This document shows positions 8,712-17,302 of a stretch of DNA of 64,000 nucleotides, piece after piece. This stretch comes from Chloroflexota bacterium (GTDB lineage Bacteria > Chloroflexota > Limnocylindria > Limnocylindrales > CSP1-4). Location: positions 1 to 64,000 of the forward strand of contig JAJYGH010000013.1 of assembly GCA_021785175.1 (NCBI GenBank). The letters are read 5' to 3'. Under the pieces are notes generated by a model. The model was not told where the DNA came from, did not search any database, and saw nothing but the letters and a program-made list of their open reading frames with translations. A program made the translations under genes and the position numbers. Each line of letters starts with the position of its first letter. The stretch's first letter is position 1.

Positions 8712-10487
8712 CTACAGCCCGAGCAGGTCGTTCTTGAACTGCGCGGCCGCCTGCACGACCTCGACGAGGCCCGTCGTCCCGTTGACGCGGATCCGGTCGC
8801 CGTCGCGGATCATGCGGGTCGCGTTCGACGCCCCGACCACGGCCGGGATGCCGAACTCGCGCGAGAGGACCGCGGGGTGCGACGTGGTGCCCCCGGCGTC
8901 GGTCACGAGGCCGACGATCTTCGTGAACAGCACGACCCATGCCGGGTTCGTCATCTGGCACACCACGATCTCGCCCGCGCGGACCTCGTCGAACTGGTCC
9001 TCGCGCAGCACGACCCGCGCGACGCCCTCGACGACCCCCGGCGACCCGCCGATGCCGGTGACCTGGCCGACGACCTCGGACGGCTTCCGGTAGAACTTGT
9101 CCGGGAAGCCCCAGTTCACCCAGTACGGGAAGCCCAGCTGGCTTGGCGTCGCGGTGCCGATCCAGTCCCGGGGCCGGACCGCATACGCCGCCTCGCGCTC
9201 CGCCCGCCGCTCGGCGACGAGCGCGCGCGCATCGAACACCTCGCGGTTGCCGATGAGCTCGCGCAGCTCGTTGTACCGGAGGAACATGACATCGTCCTCG
9301 GTGCCGAGGGTGCCGTCCGCGACCAGCTTCTTCCCGATCGCGATGAGCACGAGCCGGACGTGCGCGTTGGCACCCTGGTCGATGTAGAAGTGGTGGTCGG
9401 GGGTCAGCGGAGCCATCTTCAGGTTGAGCTCGTTCGCCGCTCGCATCGCCTCCAGGTCCTCGCCCGCGAGCCCCTCCAGGATCTCCGCGGACGCCCGCTC
9501 GATGTCCGCCGCCATGGCGGCGATCGCGGAGGGATAGTCGTAGTCGGTGTCGATGTAGCCGCGCACGGTCTCGATCACCGGCTCCATGTGCTCCCGCACC
9601 GTCGGGAACACGAACTCGTGGCTCCAGACGGCGTGCCAGCCGAACTCGCGCTGGTACGGCTCCACGCGCTCCGCGATGAAGCGCCGCCCGCGCTCCGACG
9701 AGCGCAGCACGGCGATGATCTCGGGCGCGGTCTCGTGTCGGAACGCGCCCGAGAGGCCCGGATCCCCGACGACCTCCTGCTTCATGGTCCAGAGCGCCTC
9801 GATCGAGTCCCAGTTCCGGTCCCGGGCCGAGTTCTGGAGCCGGCCGAGCAGCGCCTCGTCGACCGCGCCGCGCGTCCGCTGCGCGACGGCCCTCAGGTTC
9901 AGCGTCGCCGACAGCTGCGCGAAGTTCAGCATCCAGTGGATCTTCCAGTGGCGGTCGTGGATGTCGATCGCGTCCTCGAGCAGGCACGCGAGGTCGGGCA
10001 GGTCCAGCTCCTCCTGGTGGTCCAGGCGCTCCTCGAGGTACGCGAAGTTGCGCCGCATCTCGGGCACGAGCCGGTCCCGCCACCAGTCCGCGAAGTGTGC
10101 GCCGTAGACCGGCAGCACGGTGTCGAGGTACGCCCCGATTCGCTCATCGTACGTGGGGTCGAGCGGCACGCGGGCACCGTAGCGGGCGCCGTACTCCATC
10201 GCGTCGACGCGCATCTCGGGGGAGGCGGGCACGGCGGCCGTGTAGAGGTAACCGTTGACCTTCTTCGTGATCCAGTCGCAGGCAAACGGGGTCCCGAAGC
10301 GCCGGAACATGTGGTCGCAGGTCAGCCACCAGCCGCCGACGTCGAAGAACATCGGGCTGAGGGGGTGCGGGCAGTGGAGGTCGTCGTAGACCCAGAAGAG
10401 CGATCGCTCCGCATCCGACGCCCATTCGACCGGGAAGTCGTCGTCGCCGAGGAACTGGCCCAGCACCTCTTCCGTGCTCACCGCCAT
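8712..10487 (-). CDS. PEP-utilising-enzyme mobile (phosphohistidine) domain protein with large helical N-terminal region
   Basis: C-term TDAGGTTSHPAVLSREFGIPAVVGASNATRMIRDGDRIRVNGTTGLV; no ATP-grasp or PEP-binding barrel motif seen. Confidence 0.75.
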   Translation of the reverse strand: MAVSTEEVLGQFLGDDDFPVEWASDAERSLFWVYDDLHCPHPLSPMFFDVGGWWLTCDHMFRRFGTPFACDWITKKVNGYLYTAAVPASPEMRVDAMEYGARYGARVPLDPTYDERIGAYLDTVLPVYGAHFADWWRDRLVPEMRRNFAYLEERLDHQEELDLPDLACLLEDAIDIHDRHWKIHWMLNFAQLSATLNLRAVAQRTRGAVDEALLGRLQNSARDRNWDSIEALWTMKQEVVGDPGLSGAFRHETAPEIIAVLRSSERGRRFIAERVEPYQREFGWHAVWSHEFVFPTVREHMEPVIETVRGYIDTDYDYPSAIAAMAADIERASAEILEGLAGEDLEAMRAANELNLKMAPLTPDHHFYIDQGANAHVRLVLIAIGKKLVADGTLGTEDDVMFLRYNELRELIGNREVFDARALVAERRAEREAAYAVRPRDWIGTATPSQLGFPYWVNWGFPDKFYRKPSEVVGQVTGIGGSPGVVEGVARVVLREDQFDEVRAGEIVVCQMTNPAWVVLFTKIVGLVTDAGGTTSHPAVLSREFGIPAVVGASNATRMIRDGDRIRVNGTTGLVEVVQAAAQFKNDLLGL

Positions 10488-10538
10488 GTCGCTCTCCCTC
10501 GTCTCCGCGGGCCGACCGAGCCGCTCCGTCCAGCGCGC

Positions 10539-10552
10539 GATTATCGATAATC
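10539..10552. promoter_or_regulatory. Candidate operator 1 (perfect 14-bp palindrome GATTATCGATAATC)
   Basis: Read directly; lies 7 nt past a minus-strand TAGACT -10. Confidence 0.7.
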
Positions 10553-10559
10553 CTGGCCG

Positions 10560-10587
10560 AGTCTACTCTCGCCCGAGCCCCCGTCAA
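10560..10587 (-). promoter_or_regulatory. Candidate promoter TTGACG-16-TAGACT for the leftward operon
   Basis: Minus strand -35 TTGACG (10582-10587), -10 TAGACT (10560-10565). Confidence 0.6.
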
Positions 10588-10637
10588 GCGTTCTCTTGCG
10601 CGCACCTTGCAGGAGCGCCGCGACCGTGACAAACGGG

Positions 10638-10666
10638 TTGCGGTGCTGTCGATTATCGATTATCTT
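10638..10666 (+). promoter_or_regulatory. Candidate promoter TTGCGG-17-TATCTT for the rightward operon
   Basis: -35 10638-10643, -10 10661-10666; overlaps operator 2. Confidence 0.45.
10651..10664. promoter_or_regulatory. Candidate operator 2 (GATTATCGATTATC, 13/14 match to operator 1)
   Basis: Second copy of the same motif, 112 bp centre to centre. Confidence 0.7.
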
Positions 10667-10770
10667 GGCGGACGTTCGACGCTGGACGGACGTCGACGAC
10701 ACGGGACGCCGGCGGGCCCCCGGCGTCAGACGTCGCGCGGGCGCGCGAGGGCAGGGAAGCGGAGGCTCCC

Positions 10771-11877
10771 ATGACGATGGTCGACGCTCCGGCGATGATC
10801 GACTCCCCGATGCTGCGGACCGCGCGCATCGGGCTCACCGACTACTGGAACGACTCGTGCGCGGTCGAGGAGCTGCGGTACGCGATCGAACGCGGGGCGG
10901 TCGGGGGCACGACGAACCCACCCATCGTGCTCGAGGTGCTCGACAAGGAGCGCGCGTACTGGGTGCCGCGTGTCCGCCAGCTGGCGGCGGCCAACCCGGC
11001 CTGGAGCGAGGTCGACCTGACCTGGGCGCTCGTCGAGGCGATGGCGGTGCGCGGCGCGGCGGAGCTCGCGCCGGTCCACGCACGCACGGCTGGGCGCAAG
11101 GGCTGGCAGTCGGTCCAGACGAATCCGCAGCACTACACGAACGCCGAGCGGATGGTCGAGCAGGCCGTCCACTTCACCGGCCTCGCGTCGAACATGCAGG
11201 TCAAGATCCCGGCCACGGCCGCAGGCATCGTTGCGATCGAGGAGGCCACTGCGCGCGGCGTGAACGTCAACGCCACGGTGTGCTTCACGGTCCCCCAGGC
11301 GCTCGCGGTCGCCGAGTCGCTCGAACGCGGCCTCCGCCGGCTGGCAGCCGCCGGCGGCGAGCCGGCGCGGCTGGCGCCGGTCGTGACGATCATGGTCGGG
11401 CGCCTGGACGACTGGATGAAGGCGATCGTCGAGCGCGACCAGCTGGCGATCGACCCGCGGGTGCTCGACTGGGCCGGCATCGCGGCGTTCAAGCGGGCCT
11501 ACGGGATCTTCCGCGAGCGGGGCTACCGCGGCCGACTGCTCGTGGCGGCGTTCCGGCACGTCCTTCACTGGACCGAGTTCGTCGGCGGCGACGTCGTGCT
11601 CACGATGCCCCACGCCTGGCAGGTCCGCTACAACACCAGCGGGATCGACCCGGTCTCGCGCATCGACGTGCCTGTCGAACCGGCCATCGTCGACGAGCTG
11701 TGCCGCCGCATCCCCGACTTCTCGCGCGCGTACGAGCCGGACGGCCTCGCGCCCGCCGAGTTCGACGCGTACGGCGCCACCGCCCGCACCCTTCGCCAGT
11801 TCATCGGCGCGTACCACGATCTCACGGCGAAGGTCCGAGACATCGTGCTGCCCAACCCGGACATCGCCGCGGCCTGA
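10771..11877 (+). CDS. Transaldolase family protein
   Basis: GGTTNPPIVLEVL, NMQVKIPATAAGIVAIEEATARGVNVNATVCFTVPQAL. Confidence 0.8.
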   Translation: MTMVDAPAMIDSPMLRTARIGLTDYWNDSCAVEELRYAIERGAVGGTTNPPIVLEVLDKERAYWVPRVRQLAAANPAWSEVDLTWALVEAMAVRGAAELAPVHARTAGRKGWQSVQTNPQHYTNAERMVEQAVHFTGLASNMQVKIPATAAGIVAIEEATARGVNVNATVCFTVPQALAVAESLERGLRRLAAAGGEPARLAPVVTIMVGRLDDWMKAIVERDQLAIDPRVLDWAGIAAFKRAYGIFRERGYRGRLLVAAFRHVLHWTEFVGGDVVLTMPHAWQVRYNTSGIDPVSRIDVPVEPAIVDELCRRIPDFSRAYEPDGLAPAEFDAYGATARTLRQFIGAYHDLTAKVRDIVLPNPDIAAA

Positions 11878-12064
11878 CCGCGGCGGAGCGCAAGGAGCGA
11901 CACCATGACCGCGCCCGTACCCGCCGAGCCGGCGACGCCGGCCGCGCTGCCGATCCTGTCGGACCGGACCGACGCTCGCCCCGTCGAGATCCTGCCCGGT
12001 CGTGCCCGCTCCGGATGACGTCCCGGCAGCTGCCGGCGTCCCCTCGACACTCCTGGAGGCACCC

Positions 12065-12850
12065 ATGAACCCACTCGACACGTTCCGGCTCGACGGCCGC
12101 GTCGCCTTCGTCTCGGGCGGCGGGGGCGCGATCGGCGCCGCCCTCTCCGAGGCGCTGGCGACCGCCGGGGCCAGCGTCGTGGCCGCGGACCTGGACGAGG
12201 CACGCGCGAAGGAGACCGCGGATCGGATCTGCGCGGCGGGCGGCCAGGCGATCGGCGTTGGCGCCGACAGCACCCGTGAGGCCGACGCGGAGCGGGCCGT
12301 GGCAGCCGGCCGCGAGCGGTTCGGCCGGCTCGACATCCTCATCAACGCCGTCGGCGGGGGTGCCGGCGAGGTGCTCTTCGATGCGCAGGAGTACCCGCGC
12401 GACGCGTGGGACTGGATCATGGAGATCAACCTGCGGAGCACGCTGATCGCCACCCAGGCGAGCGTGCGCGAGATGATCCGCGAGGGGCACGGCGGGCGCG
12501 TCATCAACATCAGCTCCGTCCGCGCCACGCTCGGCATCAACGCGGGCTACTCGGCGTACGTGGCCGCCAAGGGCGCCGTCTCGTCGCTGACGCGCCAGTG
12601 GGCGACGGAGTTCGCGAAGCACGCGATCACGGTCAACGCGATCGCGCCGACGTTCGTCGACACGCCGCAGGTGGCGCGCCTGCTCGCGGATCCCGATTTC
12701 AAGTCCGGGCTCGTCAACCGCGTCCCGCTCCGCCGCATCGGCACCACCGACGACCTCGTCGGCCCGGTCATCTTCTTCGCCTCGGATGCGTCGTCATTCG
12801 TGACCGGGCAGATCCTTGGGATCGACGGCGGCCTCACCGCGACGCAGTAG
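12065..12850 (+). CDS. Short-chain dehydrogenase/reductase (SDR)
   Basis: VSGGGGAIGAALSEALATAGA, INAVGGGAGE, YSAYVAAKGAV, GQILGIDGGL; SD ggagg upstream of ATG. Confidence 0.9.
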   Translation: MNPLDTFRLDGRVAFVSGGGGAIGAALSEALATAGASVVAADLDEARAKETADRICAAGGQAIGVGADSTREADAERAVAAGRERFGRLDILINAVGGGAGEVLFDAQEYPRDAWDWIMEINLRSTLIATQASVREMIREGHGGRVINISSVRATLGINAGYSAYVAAKGAVSSLTRQWATEFAKHAITVNAIAPTFVDTPQVARLLADPDFKSGLVNRVPLRRIGTTDDLVGPVIFFASDASSFVTGQILGIDGGLTATQ

Positions 12851-13015
12851 CGGAAGCCCGCCCGCGTCCTGCCCGACGGGCGCACCACCGCCCGGCGCGG
12901 GTGCGTCGCGCGGCCGGCGCACCAGCCGCGCGACGAGGCAGCCGAGCGGCACGACCATGGCGGACGGCACGACGGCCACACCGAACGACCGCCGCTCGAC
13001 GAAGGGGCACGATCG

Positions 13016-13903
13016 ATGGAACAGCTCAGCCCGAACGCGTGGACCGAGACCCGCTGGCGCGGGTGCAACCCGAGCTTCGTGACCACCTCCGAAGGCGTGG
13101 TGGTCATCGACACGCCACAGCTGCCGACGAAGGCGGTCGAGATGCGGCGCGAGGCCGAGTCGCACGGGCCGATCCGGTACGTGATCAACACCGAGCACCA
13201 CGTCGACCATATCTTCGGAAACCACTGGTTCAGGGGCGCCGGGACCGTCGTCCACCACCAGGGCGTCCACGACAACTTCATGGTCGTGTTCCCGGAGCTC
13301 GACCCGTTCGAGTACGCCATGGAGGCGATCCCGACCGACGACCCCGAGGGGGGCGCGCTGGTGCCGGACCGCGAGACGTACTACGCCGGCCTGAACCGAA
13401 ACGGGATCGTGTTCAGCGGCGACCTCACGCTGCACGTCGGCGACCACACGTTCCGGCTGCTGTACACGCCCGGGCACACGCCCGGCCAGGTCGCGGTCCA
13501 CGTGCCGGAGGAGCGCATGGTCTTCACCGGTGACACGGTCTTCTCGGACTGCGCGACGTGGCTCATGTCGTCCGACGTCGACCAGTGGATCGCGTCGCTC
13601 GACCGGATCCGCGCGCTCGAGGACATCGACTTCCTCGTGCCCGGCCACGGCCCGGTGACCACGCTCGACTACCTCGCGACCCAGCGCGCGATGCTGCTCG
13701 AGTGGAAGGCCGCGGTGGCCGTCGCGGTGGCGAAGGGCTGGGGCCGCGAGGAGACCATGGAACGGGTCAGCTTCGCGAGCCGCTACCCGGTCGACGTCGG
13801 GCAGGAGTACATGATGGAGTACATCCAGACGCGGAACGCCGGGGCGCTCTGGGACAGGCTCACGGCGAAGCCGCCGGCCGGCCCGGCGGGCGCCGCGCGC
13901 TGA
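13016..13903 (+). CDS. MBL-fold metallo-hydrolase
   Basis: NTEHHVDHIFGN, YTPGHTPGQVAVHVP, VFTGDTVF, VPGHGPV. Confidence 0.88.
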   Translation: MEQLSPNAWTETRWRGCNPSFVTTSEGVVVIDTPQLPTKAVEMRREAESHGPIRYVINTEHHVDHIFGNHWFRGAGTVVHHQGVHDNFMVVFPELDPFEYAMEAIPTDDPEGGALVPDRETYYAGLNRNGIVFSGDLTLHVGDHTFRLLYTPGHTPGQVAVHVPEERMVFTGDTVFSDCATWLMSSDVDQWIASLDRIRALEDIDFLVPGHGPVTTLDYLATQRAMLLEWKAAVAVAVAKGWGREETMERVSFASRYPVDVGQEYMMEYIQTRNAGALWDRLTAKPPAGPAGAAR

Positions 13904-14036
13904 GCGCCGGACGCGGCGAGCTCTGCACGCGCCGCGCGAGCGCGCCGCGCGCGAGCGCGTCGACCCGCGTTCTGCCGGAGGGACGCGGGGACCTCCCGTC
14001 CGTCACGCCAGGAGCACGAAAGGACGCCCTCGAACC

Positions 14037-16214
14037 GTGACGCTCGTCCACGACCTCGATCACCGCCACGACCTGCCGCCGGACGAGCTCACGCGCCTCG
14101 TCGGCGGCAAGGCGGCCAACCTCAACGTCATGTCGACCCAGCTCGGGTTGCCGGTGCCGCCCGGCTTCGTCATCGCGACCGCCGCCTGCCGCGCGTACCT
14201 CGGCGACGGCTGGCCGAACGGGCTCGACGAGGAGGTCCGGGCCCACCTGCGGGTCGTCGAGCAGCGAGTGGGCAGGCGGTTCGGGGACGCGTCGGATCCG
14301 CTGCTCGTCAGCGTCCGTTCGGGCGCGCCCGTGTCGATGCCCGGCATGATGGACACGATCCTCAACCTCGGGCTGTCCGGATCCGCGGTCGCCGGCCTCG
14401 CGGCCGTGGCCGGGGACGCGGCGTTCGCGGAGGACTGCCGGCGACGGTTCCGCGAGCAGTACGCGGCGATCGTCGGCATCGACCCGCCGGACGACCCGTG
14501 GCTCCAGCTCCGCGGAGCGATCGAGGCCGTGTTCCGGTCGTGGAACGGTGAGCGTGCCCGCGCGTACCGCGAGCGCGAGGCGATCCCGGACGATCTCGGG
14601 ACGGCCGTGACCGTCCAGGCGATGGTGTTCGGGAACCGCGGCGCGGATTCGGGGACGGGCGTGGCGTTCACGCGGAACCCTGCGACCGGCGAGCCGATGC
14701 TCTACGGGGACGTGCTGTTCGACGCACAGGGTGAGGATGTCGTCGCGGGCACCCACCGAACGGAGCCGCTCGCCGTGCTCGACGGGCGGCTGCCGGACGT
14801 CGCGCGCGAGTTCCGGGGCCACGCGGACCGGCTGGAACGCCACTACACCGACCTGTGCGACATCGAGTTCACGATCGAGCAGGGCCGGCTCTGGCTGTTG
14901 CAGGTGCGCGTCGGCAAGCGCAGCCCGCGGGCCGCGCTGCGGATCGCGCGCGACATGGCGGAGGACCCGTCGTTCCCGCTCACGCGCGCAGAGGCCGTCG
15001 GGCGCGTCGCCCGCATCCTGGAGCACCCGCCGCTCGTCGACATCCGGACGGCAGGCGAAGCGGGCCCGCCGATCACCGTGGGCCTTCCGGCGTCGCCCGG
15101 CGCGGGGTGCGGCGGGATCGAGACGTCGCCGGAGGCCGCGATCGCCGCCGCCGCGTCCGGCCGTCCGGTCGTGCTCGTCCGATCGGAGACGTCGCCCGAC
15201 GACGTCCCGGCGATGGCCCGCGCGGCCGCGGTGCTGACGGCCCGTGGCGGGCTCGCGAGCCACGCGGCCGTCGTGGCGAGGGGCTGGGGCATCCCCGCGG
15301 TGGTGGGGGCGCGCGGTCTCGAGGTCGGCGAGGACGGGATCGTCGCCGGCGGGCGGAAGCTCGCGTGCGGCGAGATCATCACGATCGACGGGACGAGCGG
15401 CGAGGTGTTCGCCGGCGAGGTCACGGGGCGGCGCGAGGTCGCGCCCGAGGCGGCCGAGCTGCTGCGGTGGGCCGCCGAGCTGGGGATCGCGATCGGGGAG
15501 GGGGCGGCGACCGGGCAGGCGGCGGTGGAGCCCTCAGCCGCTCCACCCACCCGGTCGCCGGAGCCCGACGCCGGCTCACAGCCGCCCGCCTCAGCCGGCC
15601 CGGACGACCTGCTCCGGACGATGCTCGTGAAGGGACCCGCGACGTCCGAGGCGCTTTCGGCCGCGCTCGGCGAGCCAGCCGACCGCGTCTCGGCGATGCT
15701 CGCGAACCTGCGCTCAGACGGCCTCGTCGAGACGGGGCCGGCCGGGCCGCGGCTGTCCGCCACGGGCAGGCTTCGTGCGCTCGAGACGTTCGCGGCGGAG
15801 ACGGGGCGCCTGGGAGGCGAGGCGACCTGCGGCGGGATGCTCGACGAGTTCCTCGCCTTCGACCGGCGGATGAAGGACGCGGTCACGGCGTGGCAGCTGC
15901 GGGATGTCGGCGGCGAGCAGGCGTTCAACGACCATTCCGACTCCGCCTACGATGCGGCGGTGCTCGACCGGCTGACCGTCCTGCACGCCGACACGACGGC
16001 CTGGCTGGCGTCCCGGACCGCCGGACTGCCGCGCCTCGACAGGTACCGGGCGCGGCTGGCGCGCGCGCTCGACCTTGCGCGCGGCGGCGACCAGCGATAC
16101 GTCGCGTCGCCGCGCGTGGACAGCTACCACGGCGTCTGGTTCGAGCTGCACGAGGACCTGATCCGGCTCGCGGGCCGGCGCCGGTCCGAGGAAGCAGCGG
16201 CGAGCCGGGCGTAG
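14037..16214 (+). CDS. Pyruvate phosphate dikinase-like protein: ATP-grasp plus phosphohistidine domain, no PEP-binding barrel, novel C-terminal region
   Basis: VGGKAANLNVMSTQLGLPVPPGFVI, SVRSGAPVSMPGMMDTILNLGL, TARGGLASHAAVVARGWGIPAVVGA; then wHTH-like LLRTMLVKGPATSEALSAALGEPADRVSAMLANLRSDGLVE; GTG start. Confidence 0.85.
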   Translation: MTLVHDLDHRHDLPPDELTRLVGGKAANLNVMSTQLGLPVPPGFVIATAACRAYLGDGWPNGLDEEVRAHLRVVEQRVGRRFGDASDPLLVSVRSGAPVSMPGMMDTILNLGLSGSAVAGLAAVAGDAAFAEDCRRRFREQYAAIVGIDPPDDPWLQLRGAIEAVFRSWNGERARAYREREAIPDDLGTAVTVQAMVFGNRGADSGTGVAFTRNPATGEPMLYGDVLFDAQGEDVVAGTHRTEPLAVLDGRLPDVAREFRGHADRLERHYTDLCDIEFTIEQGRLWLLQVRVGKRSPRAALRIARDMAEDPSFPLTRAEAVGRVARILEHPPLVDIRTAGEAGPPITVGLPASPGAGCGGIETSPEAAIAAAASGRPVVLVRSETSPDDVPAMARAAAVLTARGGLASHAAVVARGWGIPAVVGARGLEVGEDGIVAGGRKLACGEIITIDGTSGEVFAGEVTGRREVAPEAAELLRWAAELGIAIGEGAATGQAAVEPSAAPPTRSPEPDAGSQPPASAGPDDLLRTMLVKGPATSEALSAALGEPADRVSAMLANLRSDGLVETGPAGPRLSATGRLRALETFAAETGRLGGEATCGGMLDEFLAFDRRMKDAVTAWQLRDVGGEQAFNDHSDSAYDAAVLDRLTVLHADTTAWLASRTAGLPRLDRYRARLARALDLARGGDQRYVASPRVDSYHGVWFELHEDLIRLAGRRRSEEAAASRA

Positions 16215-16350
16215 CGCGACCGGCCCGCAGCATGTGCGGCCGACGATGCGCGATCGCCGGTCCGGGAGCGCCGTCGGGTGTGGCGCGGCCGGATGAAGAA
16301 GCGCGGCCGAGCCGGGGGCGCCGCCGGGTGTGCCGGCGCGGCAGGCCGGG

Positions 16351-17208
16351 TCAGTACCCGACCGACGGCATGTACGCGCCGCGCGGCTCCTGGTAGAGCC
16401 CCACGGTCAGCATGTTCAGGACGAAGAACACGCGCAGCCCGTGGTGCAGGCACCAGCGGAACAGCTCGGTGTTCGCCAGCGGGACGAGGAAGCCCGGGGT
16501 GCCGTAGTCGCGGGCCGCGCCGATCAGCGCGGCGAGATCGTCGCTGGTCTCCGCGACGGAGTGCGTGAAGTACGTGACGCCGGTCGTGTAGGCGGTGATC
16601 CGCCCCAGCCGCTCGACGACCATCGCGCCGCCCGACTCGATCGCATCGCTCACCTCGCCCGCCCGGGTGTGCCCGTGCACGCGCAGGCAGAGGTCGTTCA
16701 TCGCCGGCTCGTCGTCGCACGTCGCCGCCCGCACGTCGTAGCCGGGCAGCGCGACGCCCACGGGCTCGCCGTACATCGCGGCGAACGAGCCCCGCACGTC
16801 CATCCCGAGCTTCGCGTACAGGCTCAGCGAACGGTTGTGGTACGCGAGCTGGAGCAGGCGCACGCCGGCCGCCCGGCGCTCGGCCGCCCGATCGAGCATC
16901 GCCGCCATCAGCGCGTGGCCGACCTGCCGGTTCTGGGCTCCGGGGTCGACGCTGACCGGCCCGATCGCCGAGATGATCGAGCGTTCGTCCATGAAGCTGC
17001 TGCCCACGATCCGGCCGCCGTCCTCCGCCACCACCCCGTGGAACTGCGGATGGTTGATCATCCAGCGGATCGGCTCCGCCGCCGCGGCCACGGTGGGGAA
17101 GTCGTGCGGGAAGCCGTGCGCGTCCGCCAGCGTCGCGAACGCGTCGTAGCAGATCCTGCCGGCCTCCTCCCAGTCGGCGTCGACGGCCTCGCGGATCGTG
17201 ACGGTCAT
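16351..17208 (-). CDS. Tandem GNAT acetyltransferase
   Basis: Two GNAT-like halves; SVDPGAQNRQVGHALMAAMLDRAAERRAAGVRLLQLAYHNRSLSLYAKLGM. Confidence 0.75.
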   Translation of the reverse strand: MTVTIREAVDADWEEAGRICYDAFATLADAHGFPHDFPTVAAAAEPIRWMINHPQFHGVVAEDGGRIVGSSFMDERSIISAIGPVSVDPGAQNRQVGHALMAAMLDRAAERRAAGVRLLQLAYHNRSLSLYAKLGMDVRGSFAAMYGEPVGVALPGYDVRAATCDDEPAMNDLCLRVHGHTRAGEVSDAIESGGAMVVERLGRITAYTTGVTYFTHSVAETSDDLAALIGAARDYGTPGFLVPLANTELFRWCLHHGLRVFFVLNMLTVGLYQEPRGAYMPSVGY

Positions 17209-17302
17209 CTGGTCGGCTCCTCCTGCCCCCCGTTTCCCCGTTTCCGCCCCGTGCCCCGGCCCGCCCCGGGCGTCGCCCTCGAGCGGACGCGGCTGCCCGC
17301 TG

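Noticed and set aside
7869-10550. 893-aa plus ORF
   Set aside because: Antisense to gntR and the phosphohistidine gene; shadow ORF.
13921-13975. CG-rich alternating tract GCGCCGCGCGAGCGCGCCGCGCGCGAGCGCG
   Set aside because: Possible Z-DNA/hairpin, but expected at this GC content; no specific function supported.
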